From contig CAXKWD010000006.1 of assembly GCA_964059195.1 (NCBI GenBank), positions 133,220,539-133,284,538 on the forward strand: a stretch of 64,000 nt of DNA. Direction: 5' to 3'. How positions within the stretch are numbered: position 1 is the stretch's first letter; each line of letters begins with the position of its first letter. Source of the DNA: Ectobius pallidus. Lineage: Eukaryota; Arthropoda; Insecta; Blattodea; Ectobiidae. Position numbers and translations under genes: made by a program. Of the stretch, positions 1-11,830 are shown one piece after another. The notes under the pieces are model-generated. The model was not told where the DNA came from. It saw only the letters and a list, made by a program, of their open reading frames with translations, and did no database searches.

Positions 1-791
1 ACCTATTCTTTTACTGGATATGACAGATAAACTATCAAATTGGGAGAGCTGAATAAAGTAAACGAAATACTTGGCCTGCTATTTAATGTTTATTGTCGCG
101 TGGTATACCTCTTATAATTTCCAAATTAGTTATTGCATTATCATTACCTCCCAGAGTAGAGTTAAGAAGTTGTCAAGTCTACTTAACGTCGTTTCTCTCT
201 GGTCTCGAAGAAGTCTTCTTGAAGTACTAACAATTTAGTCCCTTAACTTGTTTCAAGGAGCATTGAACAGAAAGGCACAGATTAAATAGGCCTAATTGTA
301 CCCCCAACCTTCTTGCCTCAAGGTTTGGGGTTCTTACAACTTAACACATACATATTACACTTTTAACCGCTTTACTTCCCTTCCGAAGAAAACCTAGCTG
401 CATGTTTTACTCTCGAAGAGAAACGTACCTTCAGCGGGGTTTGAATCTGTAAGCATACGACCGGCTGAGAGAATTTATGTTTATTGTGGAAGTCTATTCC
501 TGGTGGATCCGCCAAGCTGTATAATTTTTAAAGAATTATTGATTAGTGGGAGATTAAATGAGGAAACTTTCACCTACACATTATACAGTCCTAATTTGAT
601 ATTCGTATCATTTGAGCACCATTTTAAAACCTATTCCCCCACTGAGCAGGTTTGTGATAGCAGAAGTAGCACCCAATAGGGAAGGAATTCACCTTAAAGT
701 GAAATGAAAGCAATTTAATGTTTCAATTATTATTAAGTTCATATGTTTTAGTTAACATACATATTTGCTATTTTGTATGTATTTGTACATA
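1..791. other. AT-rich non-coding DNA
   Basis: No coding frame, RNA gene or recognisable repeat could be supported. The stretch is AT-rich and includes one copy of the palindrome TAGGCCTA at 287-294. The open frames here are short and have no family features. Confidence 0.6.
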
Positions 792-1057
792 ATCTGAGAG
801 TATTCGAAAACAGGGTGCTTAGATAAATATTTGGGCCTAAGAGTGATGAAAATGGGGATTGGAGAAAACTGAAAATGCGACGAACTTAATAACCTGTGGT
901 CTTCACCGGATATAGTAAGGGTAATTAAATCACAGCCTAGGATGAAATTGGCTGGACATGTTGCGCGCATGGGGGAGAAAATATATATCTAAAAAATGTT
1001 GCCTGGGAGAGCCGAAGGGAAAAGACACACGGAAGACTAGACGCAGGTGGGAGGACA
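792..1057 (+). pseudogene. LINE ORF2 C-terminal remnant, copy 1, 5' part
   Basis: Read with frameshifts, the plus strand encodes a decayed end of a non-LTR retrotransposon reverse-transcriptase protein. Recognisable segments are VFENRVLRKIFGPK, DENGDWRKL, a segment around LNNLWSSPDIVRVIKS, then MKLAGHVARMGE, EGKR and RRRWED. This is the region after the catalytic RT domain; no catalytic motif is present. Stops and frame shifts interrupt it, so it is not functional. The same protein segment occurs at 11471-11830 and 38054-38590 on the minus strand. The reading continues after a 309-bp insertion at 1367. Which LINE clade it belongs to (RTE-like or another) cannot be settled from this tail. Confidence 0.8.
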
Positions 1058-1366
1058 TTTTTTTTTTTTTTTTTTTTTTTTTTTGAGTGCCCACTTTTAC
1101 CCCCGGAGTGCCAAGCAATTAAGCCTAAACCTCCGGTCAGACCAAATTTTGGTAACCATATGTGATGTGTGTATACCTATTGTGCCCTTATGTACATCCG
1201 TAGGGGATGTTGATGGTGTGACGTGTTTGGGCTGAGTACTTGTGTCTTTGTACTTTGGCGCAGGATAGACCTAAGTGCGGATAGGTCTTATGTGCAATAT
1301 TTCCGAGTGTGTTTCTTTTTAGTGACATGTGGGAATAGGAGCAATCATACCATTGTCATAACTAAG
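1058..1366 (-). mobile_element. Poly(A) retroposon inserted in the LINE copy
   Basis: A 309-bp block interrupts the LINE remnant exactly at the codons for RRRWED. It begins on the plus strand with about 27 T, so its poly(A) tail and transcript sense lie on the minus strand. It is bounded by a 9-bp direct repeat GGGAGGACA (1049-1057 and 1367-1375), the expected target-site duplication of LINE-mediated retroposition. The body has no evident coding frame and no clear Pol III boxes, so it could be a SINE, a truncated LINE 3' end or a processed RNA. It is younger than the LINE it splits. Confidence 0.7.
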
Positions 1367-1600
1367 GGGAGGACAATATTAGGTTAGATTTAAGGGAAGT
1401 AGGATTTTTGAGGTTGGAGTTAGCACGGAATATGGTTGAATGGAGGGCACAGGTAAGCGCGCCAATGAAGCTCCTGGTTCCATAAAATAGACAATATTCC
1501 TTTAGCTTGCTTAGGAATTGTCTATGGCCGTTGAGTAAGTAAATAAATAAGTTACAAGTATGTACATAAATAAGTATGTACATAAATAAGTATGTATTTG
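1367..1600 (+). pseudogene. LINE ORF2 C-terminal remnant, copy 1, 3' part and tail
   Basis: The LINE reading resumes after the insertion: EDNIRLDLREVGF, then ELARNMVEWRAQVSAPMKL. A short 3' UTR follows that matches the 38-kb copy (segments CCATAAAATA, TATTCC, GGAATTGTCTATGGCC). The end is a low-complexity series of TAAGTAAATAAATAAG and TATGTACATAAATAAG units, likely the LINE's simple 3' tail. Together with 792-1057 it is one insertion, truncated at its 5' end. Confidence 0.78.
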
Positions 1601-2814
1601 TAATAAAATTGTAATATGTTCAAAAATGTAAGCAATTAAAATGTTTTTCAATTGCTATATTTATTGTTATGTGTATTGTTTTAAAGCGAACTCTTGATAT
1701 TCAGGATACAGATAGATTATATGAATATATGCAATTTTTTTTATCATTTAGCAAGTTAAATGTTGCGAAGAAACAATTAAACATGTACAAAAAACTATAT
1801 TAAAGTGTAAAATCATAAATGGAACAGTTTCTCTAAACTTGAATATATTTCAATAAAACGAGTTAAAAATGTAATAAATAAAACGAGTTAAGAATATAAC
1901 CTCTGCTTCCTCTTGATTAAAGTTACATTGATAATTAAAACGTCCAACTAAAGACATGGCTGAATGTTTGTTCATATTATGTTCTTAATGTCTGGACTAG
2001 TATCTAAACTGCAGTATCAAGCCGTGCTCAAAATAAAGCCAGTTTCTGCATTTATTTTTTTGAAATAAACAAGATATGCATTCACATTTTGAAATTTAAC
2101 ATTGAATATTCCTTGAAAATGTTGAGGATTTCCCAGCTTTCTTCACAATGTATTGATGTATTCTGAAACAATGGGATCTGATATCCAATTCTTACTCTAG
2201 ATTTCTTGTGTTCCAGGTAAGGTGGTGTGGATTTCAGGAATGTGCGAAAGAGGACGCAAGTGTGACGTGGAACTGGAGGAAGTGTCGCAGGTTTAGTAAT
2301 AAATCGTATTATCAGAAAATATTTGTTTTCATTAGAGAAATGAAGATATTTCATAAGCAATTTCTTGCGAAGTCTAGACAAGTTTTAAGCTGAAAACTGT
2401 GAAGTTCCTCGTATAACGCAATGTTCGAACATAGAGAACTGAGTTTTAGCTGTTATGTTATATTATCTATGTATCACTATATTCGCTTATGGGAGGTGCA
2501 AACCAACGTAAAGTGATCGATTCTAAACGATCAGTAGTCGACAAGCTGATATAAATGATCTTACCAAAAACCATTAAAACTGGATTAAGTTTTCACATAG
2601 TAAGGTATTATTAATTCCGTACATTATAATAATTATGTTATCCTATTTGACATTATGCTTGAATGTGATATTAGTTTATCTTCATTAGGTACCGGTACCG
2701 TAAAAGTATCTCAAGATTTTTTCGGTTCTTTCATATCCTGCTATTTGTTTAAAATTAATATTTAGATATAGGCTATAAGCAGTGTCATAGTCCTACACAT
2801 TGGGTACGTATTCG
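1601..2814. other. AT-rich non-coding DNA
   Basis: No gene or repeat boundary can be supported. Two short overlapping open frames near 2082-2393 lie on opposite strands and show no family features, so they read as chance frames. Confidence 0.5.
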
Positions 2815-2980
2815 ACTTAGCTTCTATCAGAAATGAGTAGTCTGCCATGAGCAATCCTAGAGGTTAAGGCAGGTTATGGTATCACCTTCTAGTACCGAAT
2901 ATATAGAAATCTGGCAGCCTCATACTTCTAGAGCTCTAAGTTCCTCACGGCCTATACAGGGGCCATTTTACTTTACTGTT
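2815..2980 (+). mobile_element. SINE-A, 5'-truncated and diverged
   Basis: Only the body of the SINE-A family is left. Matching landmarks in order are CAGAAATGAGTA, GAGCAATCCTAG, CACCTTCTAGTACCGAAT, AATCTGGCAGCCTCA, CGGCCTATACAGG and the terminal TTTACTTTACT. The tRNA-like head with Pol III boxes is missing. It is more diverged than the copies at 5400, 19821 and 49716, so it is probably older. Confidence 0.7.
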
Positions 2981-5385
2981 TGTTTATATGTTCTATTTTA
3001 AACGCTCCGATTTATCCTTCTTCAGCAGTCTTTCTCACTATATAGCAAACTAACTGATTACAGTGAAATATTTTAAATATTCCTTAAAGTCATTTTTAAA
3101 GAAACAGTTAGAGATAACTATTAGACTATTACCAGAAAAAATGATGTATTTATTAGATATACAGTACCTTCATTTCCTCAGCTGGGAACGCCTTTAAAGG
3201 TTTCATCAGTATAGGAAATCATGCACAAATTTAGTACAGTACGAATAGTTTCAGCTTCTTCTTCGGTAGGGTTGTGTGCTTTGTGGAACTTACATGATAA
3301 AATGCCGTGACCACGATAAAGATTTTTCTATTCTACAAAGGGTAATGACTGCAAGGGGCCAGTAACTCCCCATGGGAAAGCCAACTTCATAGTTGTCTGT
3401 ACTAGATATATCGTAGGCTTAAGTTTATGCTTTATATATATGTGCCCCTTTAACTTCTTTTAACTTCAGCATTTCCTAATAACTTGTTTGGGGATGGGCA
3501 CTTCCTATTAAACCACTTGTTACGAAAAGCTTTTCAAGAAGATCTACTTTTAAGTCGAACAAATAGAGGCGATTTACCCTTAATAAAATGTAATAAAACC
3601 TGATTTTAATAAAGGTTTGTAAGCAGGTTATTGAGAACTCTTTATATTTAATAAAAAAATTTAAAAAAGAATTATTTCGATCTCATCGGAAAACAGAACA
3701 AGACTAAATTAGGTCGTTGGTACGAGTTTGGAACCCAAGGGTTCAAATGATAAAATATTTGCCGTTATAAACTTGAAGCATGGGGGTTCATACCAACTGA
3801 GGGTATGGGTTTCTTATTGGGCGTAAACCCAGCCGTCTTTCAAGCATATTTTTAAAAAAGAAAAAAAAGAGACCCCTTGGAACCTAAACCGGTTCGCATC
3901 CTAAAATTGCTCCTATTTCCTTGGGGGCCCGATAGGGTGACCTCAACACGGTGGTAGGCCTAAAATGTTGCAGCATTGCCATACAAAATTAATACACAAT
4001 GTTTACATTTAATTAGCGTAAGCCTACACGCTGGGATTCTGCCAGAAAGACTGGGGCAGATTATGGTTCCCGTCGCCATGAGGTATTGAAAGGGAATCCT
4101 TGTGGCTTCGAGCACGGGTTTAATCCTATCGGTTTATTATAATGTTTGCTGTTAATTCGGATAGCTTGCTGTCATAACTTGCTGTGCGGTGGACTACGGA
4201 TGTAATAAAAAGTGGCTTCTAGGAATCTGGCATTTTCGCCGCCTTTGTGGCGGACAAAGTGGAAATATGGCACGTTTTATTGGAATTCTGTTGTTTTCCT
4301 ACATCACTTATCATTTAATACTTGTCGCTGAACGCAGTCGGAGGAAAAAAGGTTACAAGTATCAAACAAATATTAGTCTAAAATGTTGTTTAATTTGTCT
4401 TTTTAAGTCCTATTTTTTTTTTAAACTAATGGGGATTTCCGTTTCCAATGTCTTCCTGCATTGAATTTTCGTGATTTCTCGACCAAATGAAATTTTAGGC
4501 TAATTTTGTTACTGACAAAAGTACACTTTTCTTCCATTAAAATTGATCCAGTTTCTATCCAACAACATTTTTATTTTTACTTTTGAACATGTCAGTTGGC
4601 GTTTTAAACAAAAGGTGCGGGGTATGAGTGGCGTACGCCCTCTTTATTAAGTTTCTCACATTTACATTTTTGTTCACATAAAAATATCCCTTCGATGTAA
4701 TTTTTTTCAGATTGTCTTGAAACTTTGCTTATAAACTGTTACGTAGATTGCCTATCTGTAGTAGTAAAAGTTTTGTGAGGAGTTAACGCTACAAGGCCAT
4801 CTCTTCCACTGAACCAGGTTTCAAAAATACATAGTACGAGAAATACAATTGGACATACAAAAGCATACAATAAGAGTCATTTACATGAAGAGCAAAGTTG
4901 TGTATAAAAGCTAAAGAGTAAAACTAACAATAATATTAAGGCTAGGAATAATAATTAATTTAAATATATATCTAAAGAAAAAAGAATAGGCCTATATTTC
5001 TAGGTATCTGAAATTTGCTCTAGATTTTATATATTTATGCTTTGTTAATTAGTACAATTTTTATAATTACAGTATTAATATTCAAAGACAACATTTCAAA
5101 ACAATTTTCTTCCGGAAATGGTATCCTTTATCAGAGACAAAAGACCAGACCAACGTTATTTACTCATATATGCTTATAAAGTACCTCCCTAACAAATATC
5201 AATATTAAAACTATAAATAACTTAGAATAATTCATTAAATTGCTAATAAGGCAAACTACACCTGAGACGAAGGTAACATTTTAAAAGTTAAAACTACTAA
5301 GAAAAGAAACGATGTTTCCAAAATGTTAAATTTCTGTCTTTAAAAATATGGAATTTTGTATGTTCAGTGTTAAGTTTAAGTTGGG
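2981..5385. other. AT-rich non-coding DNA
   Basis: No gene is supported. TAGGCCTA occurs at 3955-3962 and 4987-4994. The frame at 4189-4464 (91 codons) shows no family signature. A phrase at about 4708-4740, with TTGAAACTTTGC, resembles one near 14490 and may be part of an old dispersed repeat. Confidence 0.5.
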
Positions 5386-5399
5386 TACGTATTGTTAGG
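5386..5399. repeat. Target-site duplication of SINE-A, left
   Basis: TACGTATTGTTAGG is repeated perfectly (14 bp) at 5679-5692 on the other side of the SINE. This fixes both element ends and points to a fairly recent insertion by LINE machinery. Confidence 0.9.
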
Positions 5400-5678
5400 G
5401 GGTTACGCCGTAGCGTAGTGGTCGAGGCGCTGCGCTATAAACCGGAAGGTCGCGGGTTCGATTCTCGATGAGGTCGTTGAGATTTTTCAACTGGCCTAAT
5501 CTTTCTGGTGGCACTATGGCTCGGGCGTCGACTCAGCGTCAAACAGAAATGAGTACCAGGAGCAATCCTGGGGGTAAAGGCGGCCACCTTCATATTCCGA
5601 ATGGACAAAAATCTGGGAGTCTCAACCTCCTGGAACCCTCTGGGCCTCCATGTCCTGTATAGGGATCACTTTACTTTT
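5400..5678 (+). mobile_element. SINE-A, full length (279 bp)
   Basis: This is a tRNA-derived SINE. The head carries a Pol III A box (TAGCGTAGTGG, about 5411-5421) and a B box (GGTTCGATTCT, about 5455-5465). An unrelated body follows, with landmarks CAACTGGCCTAAT, CTGGTGGCACTATGG, GAGTACCAGGAGCAATCCTG and CTCAACCTCCTGGA. It ends in TATAGGGATCACTTTACTTT. A perfect 14-bp target-site duplication flanks it. It would be transcribed by RNA polymerase III and copied by a partner LINE. The 64-codon frame inside is a by-product. Same family as 2815, 19821 and 49716. Confidence 0.92.
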
Positions 5679-5692
5679 TACGTATTGTTAGG
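5679..5692. repeat. Target-site duplication of SINE-A, right
   Basis: Perfect 14-bp copy of the sequence at 5386-5399. Confidence 0.9.
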
Positions 5693-5769
5693 AAGGTGGC
5701 AAAATTAAACTAAAGATATCTTAAGTCCTTGCCTTTTGAAGAAACAAACTTTACTCCGTATTATCTGAA

Positions 5770-5975
5770 CGTCGGCCGCGGTGGTCTAGAGGTGGCGTTC
5801 GTCTCCTCTAGATCCGAAGGTCGCGGGATCAAACCCGGCTGCGGTCGATGGATTTTTCCAGGACGTGAAAATCCTTCAAGCTGGAGGGCCCGTGTCGTAG
5901 ATTTACGGCACGTAAAAAAACTCCTAACTAAATTAGGGCCCCTGGACAAAATTGCTCGGCCCTTTTACGTGTATT
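5770..5975 (+). mobile_element. SINE-B, 3'-truncated
   Basis: The tRNA-like head starts GTCGGCCGCGGTGGTCTAG with an A box (TGGTCTAGAGG) and a B box (GGGATCAAACCCGG). The body follows the family order: GTCGATGGATTTT, GTGTCGTAGATTTACGGCAC, GTAAAAAAACTCC, CTGGACAAAATTGCTCGGCCC. It stops about 150 bp short of the 3' end seen in the copies at 8946 and 43071. It lies only about 80 bp after SINE-A, so this spot has taken two independent insertions. The 98- and 62-codon frames across it are shadows. Confidence 0.85.
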
Positions 5976-6074
5976 TAAATTTAATTATTATATACGATTA
6001 TGCAGATATTGAAATGTTAAAATAAAAATGGCTATGTAATAAATATCTTTATATTTAGGAATTTGAATTTTATT

Positions 6075-6185
6075 TAAGAATGAAAGTATCGGAGTATCGA
6101 TTATTATGACGAAAACACATAATGGTATCTAGTATCGAGGATCGATTATCGATAAAAATTGTATAGACCCATATCTATTAGGCGT
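6075..6185. mobile_element. Degraded end of the TAGGGATGGG hAT-type MITE
   Basis: Repeated TATCGA/ATCGAT phrases and a terminal AGACCCATATCTATTA resemble the right end of the intact MITE at 53951-54347 (TATCGACCCATCCCTA). The other end and the target duplication are not seen, so this is a tentative old fragment. Confidence 0.35.
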
Positions 6186-6321
6186 ATGTGTAATATTTGA
6201 TGGACTAGATAACAGCCGTAAACTGTAAATATTAACTATGGCTTACACATTTCCATCTGGTTGCAAATTAATTGAATGAAATAAATGTATTGATCTTAGT
6301 GAAATGGATAGTATGTTGACT

Positions 6322-6863
6322 TTACACTGCACTACTTTGAATTAGGATTATTTTCAGCAGCTGTGCAACAGAATTCCTTAAGATCCAAATATATGGGACA
6401 GACTTCACCTTGAACTTTGTATTCAACGATCTGTAACTCACAATAAGTTCATTCTCAAAGAACCTAAAGTTGACGGTAGCCGGAACAAGCTGCACACCTT
6501 CTGAAGAATCCTGCCTGCTTGCGCAATTCTGCTGTTGTATAAAAAAGTTTGGCAAACTTTGTGAAAAGCCCCCTATAGTGCGAAAGGTTCCCAGGTGTTC
6601 GGGAGCCAGGTAAACTTTCTTATATAGCAGCTCCTGGTGGAATGTATTCGGAAATGACCAAGGAACGAACAATTAAGGGAGTAGCTATGGCAGCCGCGCT
6701 TACCTTGGATTCGGTCATCGGTTTGGGTTTTAGAAGGGATTGCCGGAGGGTTTTGTAACTCAGGTTGAAGGTCAGTCTGCCAGCCAGCTTCTCTGTAAAA
6801 GCTGATGTACGTACTAACCTGTTTCTTGTTCTTTACCATATTATTAATCAACAAGTAAAACAA
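6322..6863 (-). other. Two overlapping unrecognised open frames
   Basis: Two minus-strand frames of 96 and 116 codons overlap and together cover about 540 bp. I do not recognise either protein and see no signal peptide, domain motif or splice structure that would support a gene. They could be a decayed transposon protein read in two frames, or chance. Composition is somewhat less AT-rich than the flanks. Confidence 0.2.
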
Positions 6864-6869
6864 TGGGAT

Positions 6870-8620
6870 CAGACTTTGTTTGAAGTTAATTTTATAACTT
6901 GATCAATTATAGCCCCAAGCAGTTCTGATCCACCCCTATCCATACTTCTCCCCGACCGAGCTTTACTATATTAAACCTATGGACTCTTCCACTGCGATGC
7001 AAAAGCCAGACAATTTCAGTACAAAGGCTACAAAAGAAGCTACTAACATTAATGGGGCAAGGCATTTAATGGCCAAAACTTAGCTTAAAAATGCAAAATA
7101 AAAATACAATTTATGAACTAAAAGTGGTAAAAAACACAAGATTAAAAAATACCAATAAGTTATCCATTATTTCTTACAATTAGTTTGTAATGAGTTGATT
7201 TTAGAGAGTAATTTAATGGATGACTGTTTATTTAAATGTAGACCTACAGTTTAAAACAACTGCTATTCTGCTACTAAGAAGTAAGTAAATTCATGACACT
7301 TTTACACTCTTTGTGAAAAAAAACTATTATTTCCGAACTGGTATGCCCTTAAAATTGCCCCTAGGAAATAAAGTAAACAAAAATAAATAAGAAAATAAAT
7401 ATTTGATTCTCTGTTGCTAGAACACAAATTGCTATATCTGTTTACAGCAAATTGAAATAGAAACACAATAGAAATGAAAATTCAAAATATAACGTAGGTT
7501 TAATGTAACACTTTATAAGAAACTATAAAAAGTGGCCATACATATGACCTACTGATGTCACATAGACCTATCTTTTTTAAAATGAAAAATACAAAATAAT
7601 CCCAAAACAAATTGCCCTTATGTAGCCAAGTAATTCATGATACTCATTTGTATACATTCGAGCTATCTTCCAACCTTCATGTAAAAAAGTGCAAAATCAT
7701 CAAATACCATGATTGCCCGAAACATTAGGATGAGAAGAAATGGAAATAGATATTATAGTTACATTACCATATAGTTAGTCTTTCATTAGACTTTGTTCTA
7801 GAAATAAATTTTCTTCTATGTGGAAGAATAAGTTGAATTAAAAAATGATAGTGTTGCCTATTTTGAAGGAACTAAGGTGGAAGGGGAGATGAAATGAAAA
7901 TGAATACATTATTACGGTATTTATCATCTCGTTTACGTCTTCCTCCAAACTATTTTTACTTTATATTTTCTGTGCTTTAATTATTACTTAACGTCGGTGT
8001 GAAATTAAAAGCAGAGTTATACTGGTTATACTGGTATACTGGTACGCCAGTGAAAACAGGGAAATTAGAATATATTATGTTAATGAATTACTTCTGATGT
8101 TATCGTAAAGTCTACATTCTCTTCATATTTTATCGGTATTAACCAATTAAAGTAGGAGAAGAAGAAAAAGTTTGCGAAGAGAGGAGAAGCAAAAGAAGAA
8201 TAAAATGATCATAAATATCGCATACGATTTACTTCTTTCCCTTCTTCCATTACGTGTTCCATCCTTTTGTTGTTATTTGCTAGTACCATTAGTCTTTGTC
8301 TACTTTTATTTTCAGATTTTCCTTCAAGAAGATCGTAGTATTATTTCTAATTACAGTATGTGTACAGTGTCGTTGTGTAGTGCTAATCCGCACTAGTTTC
8401 AGTTGTATTAAATGAACATTAATTTCCCTTCCCTTTCTCCTGTTTCCTTTTTTTTTGTGCACATACTTATTGAAATATAGATTGCTGTTTGCACCTACAA
8501 GAATAATAAACATAATAAGAGACCAAATAAATAATCAAAATGGAATTAGGCTAAGAAAATTATAGGAATAAAGAAAATCAGCAATAGTATTGTAGGCCTA
8601 CCTATGCAGTACCTTTAAAT
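6870..8620. other. AT-rich non-coding DNA
   Basis: No gene supported. Two short frames at 8172-8396 (+) and 8289-8513 (-) overlap on opposite strands and look like chance. TAGGCCTA is at 8593-8600. Confidence 0.5.
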
Positions 8621-8622
8621 CA

Positions 8623-8690
8623 GGGATGTAGCCTACAACTGGCGGCCGGGGCATATGAGGGCCGCGGGACCATTTCTTGTGACAAGCGAA
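8623..8690. mobile_element. Possible hAT-type transposon terminus
   Basis: A GC-rich island in AT-rich DNA reads CAGGGATG, then CAACTGGCGGCC, then GGGCCGCGG. It resembles the left end of the element at 60720 (CAGGGCTATTCAACTGGCGG). No partner end or 8-bp duplication was found, so only a fragment can be claimed. Confidence 0.3.
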
Positions 8691-8945
8691 GTCAGTTTGA
8701 AAAATGTATTAATTTAAAAGTCTATACTCTTTATTGAAATATATTATAATCATCAGTAAGTTTTCAGTTTTAATGAAATAAATTTTAAGAATTTAATTTT
8801 AGTTTGTAAATCTATTGCCCGATTGTAGAAATCCAGGTAGATATCTCAGAATTTGTATGTGAAACTGGTACATGGCAACAAAATTTATTAAAAAAAAATC
8901 TGAAAGAAATCAAGTTATAGTATCTAAATATTATTATATTTTCGT

Positions 8946-9255
8946 TCGGCCGCCTCTAGACCCGACGGTCGCGGTATCGAACCCGGCCGCGATCGATGAA
9001 TGTAAACATCCTGGGCAAGGAGTCCGGGAGGGACTTTAAGCTGGGGGCTAATGTCGTAGATTTACGACACGTAAAAGAACTCCAAGCCTAAATTAGAGCC
9101 TTTGGGCAAAATTCCTCGGCCCTTTCACATATCAAATTTCCGGAGGGGAGTTTGTGAGGCTATGGGCTTACCATCTGTTCCTCTGTCCTCTCTCTCGGAA
9201 AATGAGCGTTATTAATCTAGGTACTGAAACCTCCAACTGGAGGCCCTATGCCCAT
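8946..9255 (+). mobile_element. SINE-B with deleted A-box region
   Basis: The body aligns over its full length with the copy at 43071: ATCGAACCCGGCCGCGATCG, ATGTCGTAGATTTACGACAC, GTAAAAGAACTCCAAGCCTAA, CTCGGCCCTTTCACAT, GGGCTTACCATCTGTTCCTC and ACCTCCAACTGGAGGCCCTA. The head reads TCGGCCGCCTCTAGA, lacking about 20 bp that hold the A box. The deletion joins two short GCCGC/GCCCGC matches. Without an A box this copy should be a poor Pol III template. Confidence 0.85.
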
Positions 9256-11470
9256 TGTTACAGAAAAAAATCAGTCAAACTACATTTTCAGCTCATTATT
9301 TCATAGTTTATATAATTTTATGTCCAAAACATTTTACGGCCAGCCAATCAATTTCTGGACATATTATTGGTCTTCGGATCTCTTGAAGTTGGAAAACTCT
9401 GCATTAAGCCCTCGTTTCCATTACTATCCTACCATCCTTTATGTTACACCTTCATGTATTTTTATTCTATTTGCCCTCACGATTATTTATTTCTTGCTCT
9501 CTTCCCCTTCTCCTTCCTCCTCCCTTCCACCTCCTCTTTGTATAGGCCTATTCGTATTTTCAAATTTATTATCCCATAAAACACTCTATTTTCGGAAATT
9601 CGTTGGTTTGATTTATTATAAAGACATAACAAATTGGATGGCGCTTATGCTGGTAAGATACTAAGAAATAATTCCGTTCTTAAGCAAAATTCCTTTTTTT
9701 TAAATAGTGAGATAGTTTTTAATAACTTTCTCTGGAAGCGCGATGCTTTTGCTAGAAGAATGAAAGGTTTCTTTGTGAACAGATAAAAGGAGGAAGCAAT
9801 CCATCGGCGATTCAAGGCGTAGCATTTCGTAAGTAGTAGTAATCAGTCAACATTGAATGTAACCACTTGGTCTGAATAAGAAATGAACTCGTTTGCCTAG
9901 TCATCCCTTTCGCCCTTCACACATTAATTTGACATTCTCTTTTTCCGCGACACGAGGTCTTCTGCAGACAAAATCTTCATTTTTTGTCGTTCCCATAGTA
10001 TTAATTATAGTTCTCTCTGGCGAGTTTACATTTCCTTTCAATTCCATTTAATTTCAACATTTATTTTTTGGAATTTATTTCTTTATTTTAATATGCTTGT
10101 TTAAAATTAGTTTAAAAAGAATGTGCATTTTTCTCTATCTGTGGATAACATCCGATATTGCTACTTCCTTCTGTAAATTGTGAAAAAATAGTACCTTAGA
10201 TTTACAACCGAACGTTGTCATATGTTCGAATGGAACGGTGACAATACGTTACATAACGACAATCAAAATTAGTGAATCTCCTGTTACTTTTGGCATTTTT
10301 TTTTTTAAATTCTGTATCTTTATCCCTGAATTTCCAATGAAATTGTTTAACCTCATTTCTAAACAGTTACACTATATCAATTGTTTTATCATATGTATTT
10401 TTAAAACTAATAAAAGTCTATCAATAACTTAATTCAGTCTGTAATTATACAATGTGCATGGTAAACAAACAGCGTTAAAATACGATATCTTCGGTTGGCG
10501 AAACAATTATTGCACGGAACAAAATGGATTTTTCAGTAACTAATAATAACATTTGTTTTTAAAAACTCACGGTGTCTGTAATAATAAGGTAGTGTTTTTG
10601 TAACGCATCATTCCCGTGGCTTTATGATAAATCAGACTTCTTAGTTTCCTTTTCCAAGGTTAGAAGACTGTTTATTTAGAAATAAGACTAAATTCTCCTT
10701 GTCAAGAAAATAATATACATATATGCACTTTACAGGTAATCTGCAAAAGAACTATTTCTTTTAAAGAATTTTAACTGTACTAGAGAATCCACTGGTAAGA
10801 TACTCTTTACCAATTCTTTTTTCCGCGAGTCTTTTTAGTAAGGGTAGGATTTCTATAACCTAAAAAATACAATTACCATATAAACAATGCATTTATGACC
10901 TAAAATCCTTAAAAAAATTCCGTAGCTATTAATAATTATTTTAATTCAAATAGCATCCAACATTGAAAACTTTATGCTACAGTTTCTTTATTTTGTTTTT
11001 TGTACATTTTTTTCTAAATTGTGTACATAAATTATTTTACCTTGAAAAGTATTTGTTAGTTGCAGGTAGTCCTTTTTGACATTAGCTTTCCCTTTGACTA
11101 TGTATTAGACAATAAATCTTTTTGAAAGTTTTAATCGGACAAAATTACAGTGTATTGAAGGGATCAATTTCATAGGGTGGAAATTAAAATGATAATTTTG
11201 AAGTGTGGAAAAAAATATTAAAAATGTGCAGAAATTGGATTTTAGTGGTAAAAATGAATAAATAAATTATCAAAGAAAACTAGAAAACACAAGATTACAT
11301 TAATATAGGTGACTTCTCTAAACAAATGAAGTAAATGCACTTAAATGACAAAATGAATAAATAATGCCCTTAAGGGACAGAATTCTAATAAAAGTGTTCT
11401 GACAAATAGTCTAAAAACGCTTGCATTTAATATTAAACATGCAAATACGTAAGCAGCTATCTGTTCTGTG
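9256..11470. other. AT-rich non-coding DNA
   Basis: The 138-codon frame at 9248-9664 begins inside the SINE-B tail, is rich in F, Y, S and P from T/C-rich DNA, and shows no family features, so it is not called. Nothing else is supported. TAGGCCTA is at 9543-9550. Confidence 0.5.
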
Positions 11471-11830
11471 TTTACTTACTTTCTTATTTACTTATTCTAT
11501 GGCTATAGACAATTCCTATGCAAACTAAAGGAATATTATCCATTTTATGTAACCTGGAAATTCATTACCCGCCATTCAACTCTATTCTGTGCCAACTCTA
11601 TCCAACCATCCCTCGCAAATCCTACTTCCCTTTAATCAATTCTGATATTGTCTTCTCAGTTACGTCTAGATCTTCCTAGTGGTCATTTCCCTTTGGTTAT
11701 CTCAGTCAATATTTTTTAGATATGTCTTTCCTCCCCCATGCGGGCAACACGTCCAGTCCATTTTATCTTCGGAGATTTAATTACCGTACTATATTCGGTG
11801 AAGATTACAGGTTATGAAGCAATTTCATCA
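11471..11830 (-). pseudogene. LINE ORF2 C-terminal remnant, copy 3
   Basis: On the minus strand this is another 5'-truncated, frame-broken LINE tail. It keeps codons for the HNL...FTEYS region, a GRVARMGEE-like segment (rc of CTTTCCTCCCCCATGCGGGCAACACG), the DNI...REVGF segment, and ELAQNRVEWR. The shared 3' UTR follows (TTACATAAAATGG, TATTCCTTTAG, GGAATTGTCTATAGCC). A simple AAGTAAATAAG-type tail lies at 11471-11498. Unlike the 38-kb copy, it keeps the segment around the CGCATGGGGGAGG codons, which shows that the 38-kb copy carries a deletion. Confidence 0.75.

Noticed and set aside
5468..5662. Frame with GGTMARASTQRQTEMSTRSN inside SINE-A
   Set aside because: Similar peptides occur in the 19.9-kb and 49.7-kb SINE-A copies because the SINE is repeated, not because it encodes a protein.
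9248..9664. 138-codon plus-strand frame
   Set aside because: It starts inside the tail of SINE-B, its residues reflect T/C-rich DNA, and no motif or splice context supports a gene.
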